Shown in pieces: positions 9,167 through 18,202 of a stretch of DNA of 64,000 nucleotides. Origin of the DNA: Zhongshania aliphaticivorans. Lineage in GTDB: Bacteria > Pseudomonadota > Gammaproteobacteria > Pseudomonadales > Spongiibacteraceae. The position numbers were made by a program, and so were the translations under genes. The notes under the pieces are model-generated. The model was not told where the DNA came from. It made no database searches and worked only from the letters and a program-made list of their open reading frames with translations. The DNA is taken from assembly GCF_001586255.1 (NCBI RefSeq), contig NZ_CP014544.1, positions 1,643,501 to 1,707,500 of the forward strand, read 5' to 3'. Positions within the stretch are counted from its first letter, which is position 1. Every line of letters starts with the position of its first letter.

Positions 9167-10468
9167 ATGAGCGATATACACGGTTTTAATGAAGATTTGC
9201 TGCGCTTTTTAGATGCGAGCCCCACGCCATTTCACGCGGTCGAGACCATGGCCATCGCTTTGCGCGCGGCGGGGTTTGAAGCGCTGGATGAACGTGATGA
9301 ATGGCAGCTCAAACCAGGTGGTCGTTATTTTGTGGTACGCAACGGATCGTCGTTAGTGGCGTTTTCCTGTGGCGAAAGCAATTTATTACAACGCGGCTGG
9401 CGAATGGTCGGTGCGCATACTGATAGTCCAAACCTAAAAGTTAAACCGACGCCGGAATTACATCGTCACGGCTATTTTCAGCTTGGCGTGGAGGTTTATG
9501 GCGGCGCCTTGCTTAATCCTTGGTTTGATCGGGATTTAGGTTTGGCGGGGCGTGTAAATTATGAAAATAGCCAAGGCGATATGCGTAGCTGTTTGCTGAA
9601 TATCGCGCGTCCTGTTGGCTTGATCCCCAGTTTGGCAATACATCTTGACCGCGAAGCAAATAATAGCCGGACAGTTAATCCGCAAAAGGATTTGCCCGTA
9701 GTGTTGTTGCAAAGCGAGGAGAAGCAGGACTTTCGCGCCTTGTTGGCCGAGGCGTTAGCCGCGCAAGGGGTCGCCGATGTTGCGACGGTGCTGGATTACG
9801 AATTAAGCTTTTACGATTGTCAGAATGCCGCAATAGTGGGTTGGAATGGCGATTTTATTGCCAGTGCGCGACTGGATAATTTGCTGTCTTGTTATATTGG
9901 TATGCAGGCCTTGTTAAATAGCGATGCCCAGTCTCATACGATATTAGTGTGCAATGATCACGAAGAGGTAGGTAGTCAATCGGCTGTAGGGGCGCAGGGG
10001 CCAATGCTGGAGTCGGTGTTGCGCCGGATTGCCGGCGACGAGGTGAGTCTGCAGCGAGCGATGGCGAATTCCATGATGATTTCAGCCGATAATGCTCACG
10101 GTATTCACCCTAATTTTAGTGATCGTCACGATGCCAATCACGGCCCCTTGTTAAATGCCGGTCCGGTTATTAAAAATAATGTCAATCAGCGCTACGCCAC
10201 TAACAGCGACACCAGCTCGCTATTTCGACGCCTGTGCGCAGATGAGGGCATGGCCGTGCAAAGCTTTGTGGTGCGCAGTGATATGGCGTGTGGCAGTACG
10301 GTAGGGCCGTTAACTGCGGCGGCACTCGGAGTTAAAACCCTGGATGTTGGCGTGCCAACCTTTGCTATGCATTCGATTAGGGAGCTGGCGGGAAGCCAAG
10401 ACGCGTTTAAATTAACGAAAGTGTTAGCGGCGTTCTACGGTTTGGCGGAGCTGGGTGTCGCAAACTGA
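9167..10468 (+). CDS. apeB: M18 family aspartyl-type aminopeptidase ApeB
   Basis: Cytoplasmic dinuclear-zinc aminopeptidase of peptide turnover. The 433 residues match family length. Metal-site motifs are visible in order: [13 protein letters not shown] (His, Asp), the glutamates in [22 protein letters not shown] (Asp and a structural His) and a C-terminal [10 protein letters not shown] (His ligand). [10 protein letters not shown] is the family's substrate pocket. It probably ends the plus-strand run; a hairpin covers its stop codon, facing the convergent enoyl-CoA hydratase gene. Confidence 0.95.
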   Translation: MSDIHGFNEDLLRFLDASPTPFHAVETMAIALRAAGFEALDERDEWQLKPGGRYFVVRNGSSLVAFSCGESNLLQRGWRMVGAHTDSPNLKVKPTPELHRHGYFQLGVEVYGGALLNPWFDRDLGLAGRVNYENSQGDMRSCLLNIARPVGLIPSLAIHLDREANNSRTVNPQKDLPVVLLQSEEKQDFRALLAEALAAQGVADVATVLDYELSFYDCQNAAIVGWNGDFIASARLDNLLSCYIGMQALLNSDAQSHTILVCNDHEEVGSQSAVGAQGPMLESVLRRIAGDEVSLQRAMANSMMISADNAHGIHPNFSDRHDANHGPLLNAGPVIKNNVNQRYATNSDTSSLFRRLCADEGMAVQSFVVRSDMACGSTVGPLTAAALGVKTLDVGVPTFAMHSIRELAGSQDAFKLTKVLAAFYGLAELGVAN

Positions 10469-10486
10469 CATTCTGTTTGCAACACC
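10454..10486. terminator. Hairpin between convergent apeB and enoyl-CoA hydratase genes
   Basis: GGTGTCGCAAAC and GTTTGCAACACC pair over 11 of 12 positions with a 9-nt loop. There is no T-tract, so termination is possible but not certain. Confidence 0.4.
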
Positions 10487-10502
10487 GATCCTGGCGTGTA
10501 GT

Positions 10503-11300
10503 TTAGCTGGGGTTAAACGTCGGCTTGCGCTTTTCTTTAAATGCCTTAAGTCCTTCTTTGCCCTGGCTGCTGTTCATGCATTTAGCGATGCCGCGGCTTT
10601 CCAACTCGAGCTGGGTTTCGAGGGTGTTGGCATAGCTAGACAGCAATAAAGATTTAATTTCGCCGTGAGCGAGGCTGGGGCCGTCGGCCAATTTACGGGC
10701 TAACGTTTGGGCCTCTGTTAACAGCTCGTCGGCTTTGACGACTTTGGTCAGCATTCCCCAGTCAAGTGCTTCTTCGGCACTTAAAACGCGGTTAGTCAAC
10801 ATCAGCTCTTGAGCGCGACGCAGGCCGATCAAGCGCGGTAAAAAGTGAGTTGAACTGCCGTCGGGGCTGGCGCCAATACCAGTATAGGCCATGGTGAACT
10901 TGGCAGTGTCGGCGGCGAGAACCAAATCACCAGAAATCGCTAAGCTAAAGCCTGCACCGGCGGCGGTGCCGTTTACGGCAACAATCAGGGGCGCCGACAT
11001 TCGCGCGAAGCGAGCATTTGCAGAATGCAAATAGGCCGTAATTTCTTTCAGTAATATGCCAATATCATCGCCGGCATTTATGAAACTCATAACATCGCCA
11101 CCAGCGCAGAACATTTTGCCGCTGGCCGTAATAATCACTGCGCGAATATCCTCGTCTTCATCGCAGCGCATGGCGGCGAGCATCAATTCTCGGGCCATTT
11201 CTAAATTTAGGCTATTGGCGGAATCAGGTCGATTTAAAGTGATTGTAGCGACACCATTGGCTTGTTCCCACAACAGGGTTTTATATTGATGCATAGTCAT
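10503..11300 (-). CDS. Enoyl-CoA hydratase/isomerase family protein (crotonase fold)
   Basis: A 265-residue crotonase-superfamily enzyme acting on an acyl-CoA. ITLNRPDSANSLN starts the CoA-binding fold. The oxyanion-hole segments are MFCAGGDVMSF and AVNGTAAGAGFSLAISGDL. The position equivalent to the hydratase glutamate in helix 4 is occupied by DGSSTHFLPRLIG, more like isomerase (PaaG-type) members with a single acidic residue. Exact reaction unknown; 1,2-addition or double-bond isomerisation are both possible. ATG at 11300 or 11294 could be the start. No other beta-oxidation gene is adjacent. Confidence 0.88.
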   Translation of the reverse strand: MTMHQYKTLLWEQANGVATITLNRPDSANSLNLEMARELMLAAMRCDEDEDIRAVIITASGKMFCAGGDVMSFINAGDDIGILLKEITAYLHSANARFARMSAPLIVAVNGTAAGAGFSLAISGDLVLAADTAKFTMAYTGIGASPDGSSTHFLPRLIGLRRAQELMLTNRVLSAEEALDWGMLTKVVKADELLTEAQTLARKLADGPSLAHGEIKSLLLSSYANTLETQLELESRGIAKCMNSSQGKEGLKAFKEKRKPTFNPS

Positions 11301-11405
11301 TTCTCAGCGGCTGGAATAAATAATTGCCAAGAGGGTAATGGAGCTTATCGTCTGGGTCAATTTGCTTTATTTTAGCCGACGCGTTTTATAAAGGGTGATA
11401 CACAA

Positions 11406-12512
11406 ATGCGGGTTTTAGTTTTGTCGGCCTATCACGCCGACAGTCATCGCAGTTGGTTAGACGGCTTGATGCTGCATTTACCAGAACTTAGCTGGACGGT
11501 ACTGAGCTTGCCGCCACGGTATTTTAGCTGGCGTATTCGCGGCAATAGCTTGACGTGGGCGATGATGAATCGCGAAATTCTTACAGCAGACTACGAGGTG
11601 GTCGTAGCGACATCAATGACCGACCTGTCAGCCCTGCGTGGACTGGTTCCTGAGCTTTGTCGTTGGCCAACGCTGGTGTATTTTCATGAGAATCAGTTTG
11701 CTTATCCCCAAAGCCAGCTGCAGCGCAAAGGCGTTGAGCCGCAAATACTGAATCTGTATACCGCGCTAGCGGCGGATAAAGTGGTCTTTAATAGTGACTA
11801 TAATCGCCAGACCATGTTGGACGGCTGCGACCAGCTACTCGCGAAATTGCCGGATTATGCGCCGCGAGAGCAAGTAGCAGCGCTACTTTCTCGTGCTAGC
11901 GTTCTGCCAGTGGGGGTTGCTGTTGGCAGTCAAACAATTGCTCTACGGCCTGCGGGTGAGCGGCTTAAAGTACTTTGGAATCACCGCTGGGAGTATGACA
12001 AAGGGCCAGACCGTCTACTGGCCTTAATCGCGGAGTGCGACAAACGCGGCTTACCACTGGATATTTATATTGCGGGGCAACAATTCCGGCAGCGGCCCCC
12101 GGAATTTGCGCAAATTGAAGTGCTTATTCGACGCAGCAGTAGCCTGACTCTGAATCAGTTTGGCTTTGTAAAAGACGCCCAGCACTACGCAGAGTTGATC
12201 ATGAGCTGCGACGTGGTGATGTCGACTGCAATTCACGATTTTCAGGGCCTAGCGGTGTTGCAAGCGGCTGCAGCGGGCTGCACGCCATTGGTTCCTGACC
12301 GGCTGTGTTATCCCCAGTGGTTTGAGCCAATGTTTCGTTATCCTCACTGCGATGATATTGCCCAAGAGGCGATAGGCGCGAGTGAAAAACTCGTCCATTT
12401 TTTGAGCTGCAAGCGTGCGGGCAGTCTGCCTGTGGCTGATGTTGCGGCGCTGACATGGCCGCAACTGGCGCCCTTGTACCGTCAGTTATTACAGTGCTTA
12501 GCCGAGGGCTGA
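11406..12512 (+). CDS. GTDC1-like glycosyltransferase, candidate tRNA-queuosine mannosyltransferase
   Basis: A 368-residue GT-B glycosyltransferase. The N-terminal domain has the marks of the DUF3524 family: LVLSAYHADSHRSWLDGL (residues 4-21), LPPRYFSWRIRGNSLTWA, VATSMTDLSALRGL and YFHENQFAYP. The C-terminal half has WNHRWEYDKGPDRLL and a nucleotide-sugar site around STAIHDFQGLAVLQAAAAG. This domain architecture is that of animal GTDC1 (QTMAN), which adds mannose to queuosine of tRNA-Asp. Bacterial members are uncharacterised to my knowledge. That the host makes queuosine is supported by queA and tgt 11 kb downstream. It is transcribed toward trpS. Confidence 0.85.
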   Translation: MRVLVLSAYHADSHRSWLDGLMLHLPELSWTVLSLPPRYFSWRIRGNSLTWAMMNREILTADYEVVVATSMTDLSALRGLVPELCRWPTLVYFHENQFAYPQSQLQRKGVEPQILNLYTALAADKVVFNSDYNRQTMLDGCDQLLAKLPDYAPREQVAALLSRASVLPVGVAVGSQTIALRPAGERLKVLWNHRWEYDKGPDRLLALIAECDKRGLPLDIYIAGQQFRQRPPEFAQIEVLIRRSSSLTLNQFGFVKDAQHYAELIMSCDVVMSTAIHDFQGLAVLQAAAAGCTPLVPDRLCYPQWFEPMFRYPHCDDIAQEAIGASEKLVHFLSCKRAGSLPVADVAALTWPQLAPLYRQLLQCLAEG

Positions 12513-12650
12513 AATACATAGTGGAGCTTACTTTGTAGCGGCAATCTGCGGTGACAGCAAGGAGGTGAGCCAGTATCATAAGCGGCTGTAAATTCGCATC
12601 ATATTCAAGGTCGTTGTGGCGGCCTTATGTATCGGCAATAGGATAATATT

Positions 12651-13658
12651 ATGGGCAAGCAGCGGGTTCTTACCGGTATCACCACCACCGGCACACCCCA
12701 TTTAGGTAATTACGTGGGGGCGATTCAACCTGCTATTGCGGAAAGCCAGCGCGGTGAGTACGACGCATTTTTCTTTCTGGCCGACTATCACGCGCTTATT
12801 AAAAGCCACGAACCGGCCGTGGTTCATCAATCGAGTCGCGAAATTGCCGCAACGTGGCTGGCTCTGGGTCTCGACACCGATGCGACCACCTTTTACCGCC
12901 AGTCTGACGTTCCTGAAATTACGGAGTTAAGTTGGATCTTAACTTGTGTGTGTGCCAAGGGCTTGATGAATCGCTCCCATGCCTATAAGGCGGCGGTGCA
13001 AGACAATGAGCAAAAGGGTGATGATCCGGACTTTGGCGTAACGATGGGCTTGTTTAGCTATCCGATTTTGATGGCTGCTGACATTTTAACTTTTAACGCC
13101 AGTAAAGTGCCGGTTGGTCGCGATCAGATACAGCATCTTGAAATGGCCAGAGATATGGCCCAGCGATTTAATCATCTTTATGGCGACACCTTTGTGTTGC
13201 CAGAGGCGGTGGTTGGTGATGACGCTGCGGTACTAAGCGGGCTAGATGGTCGTAAAATGAGTAAAAGCTACGGCAATACCATCCCGCTATTTTTGCCTGA
13301 AAAGAAATTGCAAAAGCACATTAATAAAATCAAAACGAATTTGCTGGAACCTGGCGAGCCGAAAGACCCCGACACCTCGACTGTATTTGAAATTTGGCAG
13401 GCGTTTGCCAGCCCTGAGCAAACGGCAGAAATGCGAAAAAAATTCGCTGAGGGTATTGCCTGGGGACAGGCTAAAAAGGAACTGTTTGAATTAATTAATG
13501 CTCATATTGCGCCAGCCCGCGAACGTTATGACGAGCTTTTGCTCGATGGCGGCCTGCTCGAAGCTGAACTGCTGAAAGGCGCAGCAAAAGCGCGGGCCCA
13601 CGCCGCGCCGATGTTAGCGAAGGTGCGCAAGGCGGTTGGCTTGGCGGCGTTTTCGTAA
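12651..13658 (+). CDS. trpS: Tryptophanyl-tRNA synthetase
   Basis: Class I aminoacyl-tRNA synthetase charging tRNA-Trp. The 335-residue compact bacterial form has the HIGH-type PHLGNYVGA (residues 18-26) and KMSKS-type [10 protein letters not shown] (about 200), with [22 protein letters not shown] for tryptophan and dimer contacts. ATG at 12651 follows a weak GATAATATT leader; about 140 bp separate it from the glycosyltransferase gene. A 9-bp hairpin follows. Confidence 0.97.
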   Translation: MGKQRVLTGITTTGTPHLGNYVGAIQPAIAESQRGEYDAFFFLADYHALIKSHEPAVVHQSSREIAATWLALGLDTDATTFYRQSDVPEITELSWILTCVCAKGLMNRSHAYKAAVQDNEQKGDDPDFGVTMGLFSYPILMAADILTFNASKVPVGRDQIQHLEMARDMAQRFNHLYGDTFVLPEAVVGDDAAVLSGLDGRKMSKSYGNTIPLFLPEKKLQKHINKIKTNLLEPGEPKDPDTSTVFEIWQAFASPEQTAEMRKKFAEGIAWGQAKKELFELINAHIAPARERYDELLLDGGLLEAELLKGAAKARAHAAPMLAKVRKAVGLAAFS

Positions 13659-13722
13659 GTAGGTCTGCGAGAGTCGCTTTATGCAGAGCACTAATGTTTG
13701 GTTTGCGTAAAGCGCAAAGAAG

Positions 13723-13747
13723 ATACGGCCCAATAGGGCCGTATTTA
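13723..13747. terminator. Hairpin between convergent trpS and TonB-receptor genes
   Basis: Perfect stem ATACGGCCC / GGGCCGTAT with loop AATA, followed by a short T run on the plus side. Probably bidirectional but weak. Confidence 0.6.
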
Positions 13748-13752
13748 AAGCC

Positions 13753-15801
13753 TTAGAAGTCGATGCCCAGCTCGATATAAGCTGCGCGGGGTTCACCGGT
13801 AAAATAGCGGTAGTTGCCAAAGGCATAATCGGCGCGTTCCGCATAGTCTATACCGGCAATATTGTTTATTCGCAATACCGTATAAACCTGCTCATTTAAT
13901 TGCTGGCGCCAGCGCACATTACCCAGGGTGTGCCCTTCGTAACGATGCAGATTGTCGCCATCCAAGAAGTAATCGCCCTGATACTGCACTTCAAATTCAA
14001 AAGTACTGCTGATAAATGGCTGCCAACGCAGACGGGTGCTCGCTAGTTGACGGGGCGCGGTGTCCAGTTCATTGCCTTCTGGCGCCAGCGCGTCATTGCC
14101 GTACTGGTGCTTGCTATAGCTGGCCTGTAGCTGCCACTGTAGAGTTTGGCTGAGCTGCCAATTAAAATCAGCTTCAATGCCGCGATCTAGGGTTTTGCCA
14201 CCGTTGATATTACGGCGGGTGCTGTCTTGAATAATGACATCGTCTTTCTGCATCCAATACAGGGCTACCCGGTAGTTCAATGCAGGCCAAATTCCCCGAA
14301 AACCAAATTCCACACTATTCAGAGACTCTTCGTCGAGATCAGCATTGAGCTGCTGTGCCTGTAAGCGATATAACTCTGCTGCTTGGGGAGCGCGAAAGCC
14401 GTGGCTGGCGTTGGCTATAAGGTCGGTATTGGCGCTAAGGCTTTGAATAATGCCGGCGTTAAAGGAGCTGTTTTTAAAATGCTCTTTGTCATCTGTTGGG
14501 CGAGCGTAACGGCAGCCACTCGGGAGGCAAGCGCTGCCATCAGCCGCGGTATTGCCGCTAATCATATTGTTTTGGTAATCGTAAAATTGCAGGTCGTAGC
14601 GCGCGCCAAAATTAATTTTGGTGTTTTTTGCCGCCTGCCAATCACCGCCCACAAACCACGCAGCATAGAATGCATCGACATCGTAGTCATAGTGTTGGCC
14701 GGTCGGGAAGGGGCCGACGCCTGGGAGCGCTTGGCTTTGTTCTAAATAAGCGCTAGTAAGCTCCATGTCGAAGCCATTGTAGAGTGTCACGTTTTCACTG
14801 TAGTTTTGGTAGAAAGCGGTTTGTACGCCCACACTGCGTTCACCATTTTCCTCAAGGGGCGTGCCTGGAAGAAAGTGCTGTAGAAAGGCCATTTCGGTAA
14901 AGCGTGCATAGGGGGTGACGACAAATCGCGAATCTTTGTCGCCTTCACGTTCAAAGCGGCTATAAAAGCGGACACTCTGACTATTGCGGAAGGCCTCAGG
15001 ATTGGGGTTTTCACGCTTACGGCTGGCATCTTTGTAGGCGTCTTTACCAATCAGGTAGCCCGCTGTTTCTTGATTTAAATTACTGGCAGACAACAGGGAT
15101 TGAATTGTCCATATATCACCTTGGAAATCATGACGAAAATTGAGCTTCTGTTGATCGAAGCCAGAATCGTCTTTATAGCCGCCATCGTGGTTGCCTTGAG
15201 CACTCAGGCGGTAGCCATGCTTGCCGTTAGTATCGCTGTGGCTAAATTTTACGCGGCCATAGTCATCTGGGCCACCTTCCAGTGAAAGATGTGTCTCAGC
15301 TTCTTCGGAGGGCGCGGCGCTAATGATATTTATTACGCCATTTAAGGCATTTGAGCCGTGAACGGCGGTACCTGGGCCACGAATGACTTCGATGCGCTCG
15401 GCTTGCTCGGCATTGACGTCAAATAAGGCATTCACATTACAAAAGCCGGGGGCGCGCAGGGGAATACCATCTTCAGCAAAATAGAATGCACCGCAACTGC
15501 CTGCGCCAGTAAGTACCGCCGAGCGAATGGCGGTGAGGTGCTCTTGCCCATTGCCGCGACTGATCCATACGCCGGGAGTTTGGCTCAGAATTTCACTGAT
15601 GTGAGTGTGGCCGATATTGTCGATGTCTTGTTTGTCGATAACACTGATGGCCAGGCTCTGTTCTCGTATTTGCTTCTCTATACGATCTGCGGTCACGGAG
15701 ACAACTTCTTGGGCCGGTTCAGTGTTGGACTCGGCGGCCACGCCGGTATTCGGTAGCAGGCAGAATGCCAGAGCAAGGGGGCTTAATTGTTTTGTTATCA
15801 T
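13753..15801 (-). CDS. TonB-dependent outer-membrane receptor
   Basis: A 682-residue outer-membrane beta-barrel for energised uptake. It has a signal peptide (about 1-22, cleavage near GVAA), a TonB-box-like VVSVTADRI, a plug domain (about 40-165) with SEILSQTPGVWI and RIEVIRGPGTAVHGSNALNGVINI, a barrel with NASHGFRAPQAAELYRL, and a C-terminal phenylalanine (YIELGIDF). The pattern fits the catecholate siderophore/colicin I/vitamin B12 type, but the substrate cannot be read. It lies 33 bases after the thioesterase gene on the same strand, so expression is probably shared. No Fur box or riboswitch could be identified. Confidence 0.92.
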   Translation of the reverse strand: MITKQLSPLALAFCLLPNTGVAAESNTEPAQEVVSVTADRIEKQIREQSLAISVIDKQDIDNIGHTHISEILSQTPGVWISRGNGQEHLTAIRSAVLTGAGSCGAFYFAEDGIPLRAPGFCNVNALFDVNAEQAERIEVIRGPGTAVHGSNALNGVINIISAAPSEEAETHLSLEGGPDDYGRVKFSHSDTNGKHGYRLSAQGNHDGGYKDDSGFDQQKLNFRHDFQGDIWTIQSLLSASNLNQETAGYLIGKDAYKDASRKRENPNPEAFRNSQSVRFYSRFEREGDKDSRFVVTPYARFTEMAFLQHFLPGTPLEENGERSVGVQTAFYQNYSENVTLYNGFDMELTSAYLEQSQALPGVGPFPTGQHYDYDVDAFYAAWFVGGDWQAAKNTKINFGARYDLQFYDYQNNMISGNTAADGSACLPSGCRYARPTDDKEHFKNSSFNAGIIQSLSANTDLIANASHGFRAPQAAELYRLQAQQLNADLDEESLNSVEFGFRGIWPALNYRVALYWMQKDDVIIQDSTRRNINGGKTLDRGIEADFNWQLSQTLQWQLQASYSKHQYGNDALAPEGNELDTAPRQLASTRLRWQPFISSTFEFEVQYQGDYFLDGDNLHRYEGHTLGNVRWRQQLNEQVYTVLRINNIAGIDYAERADYAFGNYRYFTGEPRAAYIELGIDF

Positions 15802-15834
15802 TGCTGAGACTGTCCTTTAATTGAATCTGCTGAA

Positions 15835-16440
15835 CTAGGGATTGTCGCGTTTTTCATAATGAATAAATAGGCCTTCGGCGGTACTTAGTAGCTCTTCTAC
15901 GCAATAGCATTGGCCTTCGATGTGAATTTGCCGTTCATCGATTTTACTAATTTGGCAGCTAAAGCGCAGGGGCTTGAAGAGTGGGGTGGGCTTGAGATAG
16001 TTAATTCGTAGGCTAGCGGTAAAGCCGGGGGTGCCATTGGCAATGCCGCAATAGGCTAAAACTTGGTCGTATACCCCACTGATTATGCCGCCATGCACGC
16101 AATTGGGTGGGCCCTGATGAATAAGACCAAACTCGCCCTCGGCGACCACCGTATCGTCGACGCTATAGATCTTAAGTTTGGCCGCAATCGGGTTGAAGTA
16201 TCCGCTAAACGGGCTGCAGGGTAGAATTTTACGTAAATCATTACCGTAGTCTGGGTCGTAGAATTCTAATATCTTGCGATTACTAAGCTTCATCATTTTT
16301 TGATTTAGCTGCTGTAATGTCGATTCAATTTCGGCCAGTTCACTGCTGGTGCCGCCTAGGGTTTGGCTCGCTTCTATGCTTATGCTGAGCTGCTCTATGA
16401 TCCCTTTTAGTTGTTGGCGCTGTGATTCGCTTGCCGGCAT
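15835..16440 (-). CDS. PaaI-type hotdog-fold thioesterase
   Basis: A 201-residue protein. Residues 1-60 form a glutamine/leucine-rich helical or coiled-coil extension (QRQQLKGIIEQL, STLQQLNQKMMKL), and about 75-198 form a hotdog domain with NCVHGGIISGVYDQ, the site region of PaaI/YiiD-type acyl-CoA thioesterases, then RINYLKPTPL. It should hydrolyse an acyl-CoA thioester; the substrate is unknown. The helical N-terminus is an addition to the minimal 130-residue domain. First gene of a probable two-gene unit with the TonB receptor; the functional link is unclear. Confidence 0.85.
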   Translation of the reverse strand: MPASESQRQQLKGIIEQLSISIEASQTLGGTSSELAEIESTLQQLNQKMMKLSNRKILEFYDPDYGNDLRKILPCSPFSGYFNPIAAKLKIYSVDDTVVAEGEFGLIHQGPPNCVHGGIISGVYDQVLAYCGIANGTPGFTASLRINYLKPTPLFKPLRFSCQISKIDERQIHIEGQCYCVEELLSTAEGLFIHYEKRDNP

Positions 16441-16677
16441 CGATAAATTTGCTCGTGAGTGAATTATTGAGCGCCTGAGTGTAATAGCCCTTAAGGCGAT
16501 TGGAAAGCGCAGGACCGTCGCAAAGGCTAAAATTTCGGGATTACCGTTGCAGTCATCGTCCTCGGTTACCCACTTCTCATATCTAAGCAGGAAGGGGCTT
16601 ATTGGGATATCCTAACAAGCTTGGATGTGATTGATATCGGTTTGGTCCTTAATGTTATTTTTAGCGAAATTGGCAAT

Positions 16678-18150
16678 ATGTTAAAAAAATGTCCGCCTAC
16701 TTTATTACTACTGTTTTTCTTGGTTGCGGCAACCGAGAGTCAGGCCCATTCCTTTGGTGTTGTTTATACCTTGCCATTACCCTTCTGGCTGTATGCCTGG
16801 GGCGCCGTGGCCGCCTTGGTTACGTCTTTTTTGGTTTTGATTTTTGTTGATCGAGAGCGGCTGCTTACTCGCGAGGGGAGTACGCGCGATATCGGCGACA
16901 CGGCCCTGATCAAGCTCCTTAAGCGTTGGCAATTGCTGAAATTATTGAAACTGTTTAGTCTTGGCAGTTTGCTTTTTTGCATTGCAACGGGCTTTTGGGG
17001 CGTTCGCAGTCCCTATGGCAATTTCAATATGACGTTTTTTTGGATTGTTTTTGTTTTGGGCTTTAGCTACGCAACGGTAGTCTTTGGCAATCTCTACGCA
17101 GCAATAAATCCTTGGCAATTCATGATCGATATTCTCGCTAGGATCAAACCTAGTCTGCTGCGCGGCTGTGTGGGCTATCCGAGTTTCTTGGCGTTTTGGC
17201 CCGCACTGTTTCTGTATATTGGGTTTATTTGGTTCGAGTTGTTTGCTCAAAATACGCCATTTACGCTGGCGGTGCTATTAACGGGCTATACCGCATTAAA
17301 TATTCTTGGGGTGGCCTTAATCGGCCGTCACAATTGGTTTGAGTATTGTGAGTTTTTTAGCGTTTTCTTTAGACTCCTTGCGGTCATGGCGCCCATCGAC
17401 TACAAACCGAGCGATGCACACGGCGAGGGCGGGCATTTGCGTCTACGTATTCCCTTTAGCGGCGTGCTTGCTGAACCACCGAAGCAGTTAAGTTTATTGG
17501 TTTTTGTTTTGTTCATGTTGTCCTCTACGGCCTTTGACGGCCTTCACGAAACAGTGGTGTGGAAAAAATTATTTTGGCTGGATTTTTACCACGGATTTTT
17601 ACAATACTGGACCGACACTAATCCATTTGTTGCTTTTGCGGCAATGTCGCGCTTGTACAGCTATTGGCAAGGTCTGTGTTTACTGTTGTCACCATTTTTA
17701 TATTTATTGGTGTTTGCTGCTTTTATTGCAATGGGCAAATTTATTACTAAATCGCCGGTGCCGGTTAAGGTCTTACTGTTTAGGTTTAGCTATTCGTTAC
17801 TGCCCATTGCGCTGGTTTATCATGTTGCCCATTACTACACCTTGATTCAAACCCAGGGCATTAAAATCGTCAGTTTGGTGTCGGACCCTTTTGGTTGGGG
17901 CAGTAATTGGTTTGGCACCGCAAACTGGTTGCAGCGCGTTTTCATTCCCGATACCTCCACAACATGGCATGTCCAACTGACCTTAATTATTGCGGGGCAT
18001 ATTGCCAGTGTTTACGTCTCCCATGTGCTGGCATTGCGCAGCTTTGTAAGCTCGCGTAATGCGACGCTGAGTCAGTTGCCTTTGCTGCTGCTAATGCTCG
18101 TGTTTACGGTAAGTGGTTTGTGGATATTGTCACAGCCTATCGGAAGCTAA
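16678..18150 (+). CDS. Polytopic membrane protein with conserved intramembrane histidines, function unknown
   Basis: A 490-residue inner-membrane protein with about 11-12 hydrophobic segments. A cleavable or anchoring signal (LLLLFFLVAATESQA) is followed by SFGVVYTLPLPFWLYAWG. The C-terminal half holds histidines inside membrane segments: LVYHVAHYYTLI, then SLVSDPFGWG and IIAGHIASVYVSHVLAL. The combination AH-x-FG.YDLP-type start, YH..HY, SDPFG and GH...H recurs, from memory, in a poorly studied family that some databases label fenitrothion hydrolase; I treat that label as unproven. The histidine pattern would suit metal or heme binding. ATG at 16678 is preferred to a TTG at 16621. It is convergent with a large lipoprotein gene. 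Confidence 0.8.
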   Translation: MLKKCPPTLLLLFFLVAATESQAHSFGVVYTLPLPFWLYAWGAVAALVTSFLVLIFVDRERLLTREGSTRDIGDTALIKLLKRWQLLKLLKLFSLGSLLFCIATGFWGVRSPYGNFNMTFFWIVFVLGFSYATVVFGNLYAAINPWQFMIDILARIKPSLLRGCVGYPSFLAFWPALFLYIGFIWFELFAQNTPFTLAVLLTGYTALNILGVALIGRHNWFEYCEFFSVFFRLLAVMAPIDYKPSDAHGEGGHLRLRIPFSGVLAEPPKQLSLLVFVLFMLSSTAFDGLHETVVWKKLFWLDFYHGFLQYWTDTNPFVAFAAMSRLYSYWQGLCLLLSPFLYLLVFAAFIAMGKFITKSPVPVKVLLFRFSYSLLPIALVYHVAHYYTLIQTQGIKIVSLVSDPFGWGSNWFGTANWLQRVFIPDTSTTWHVQLTLIIAGHIASVYVSHVLALRSFVSSRNATLSQLPLLLLMLVFTVSGLWILSQPIGS

Positions 18151-18154
18151 GATC

Positions 18155-18178
18155 TAAAAAAGCCCGCAATTGCGGGCT
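18155..18178 (-). terminator. Terminator of the large lipoprotein gene
   Basis: Perfect palindrome AGCCCGCAATTGCGGGCT (18161-18178) preceded on the plus strand by an A6 run, so the minus-strand transcript ends in a hairpin plus U-tract. On the plus strand there is no T-tract for the membrane protein gene. Confidence 0.85.
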
Positions 18179-18202
18179 GGATAAAGCGCTAAATTGAGTG
18201 GT

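Noticed and set aside
12559-12568. AAGGAGGTGA, a perfect anti-Shine-Dalgarno match between the glycosyltransferase and trpS
   Set aside because: No ATG, GTG or TTG with a reading frame follows within usable distance, so it does not mark a gene; probably chance.
13753-15834. Possible cobalamin riboswitch or Fur box for the TonB receptor
   Set aside because: The gap before the gene is only 33 bases and shows neither a B12-box-like element nor a convincing Fur palindrome.
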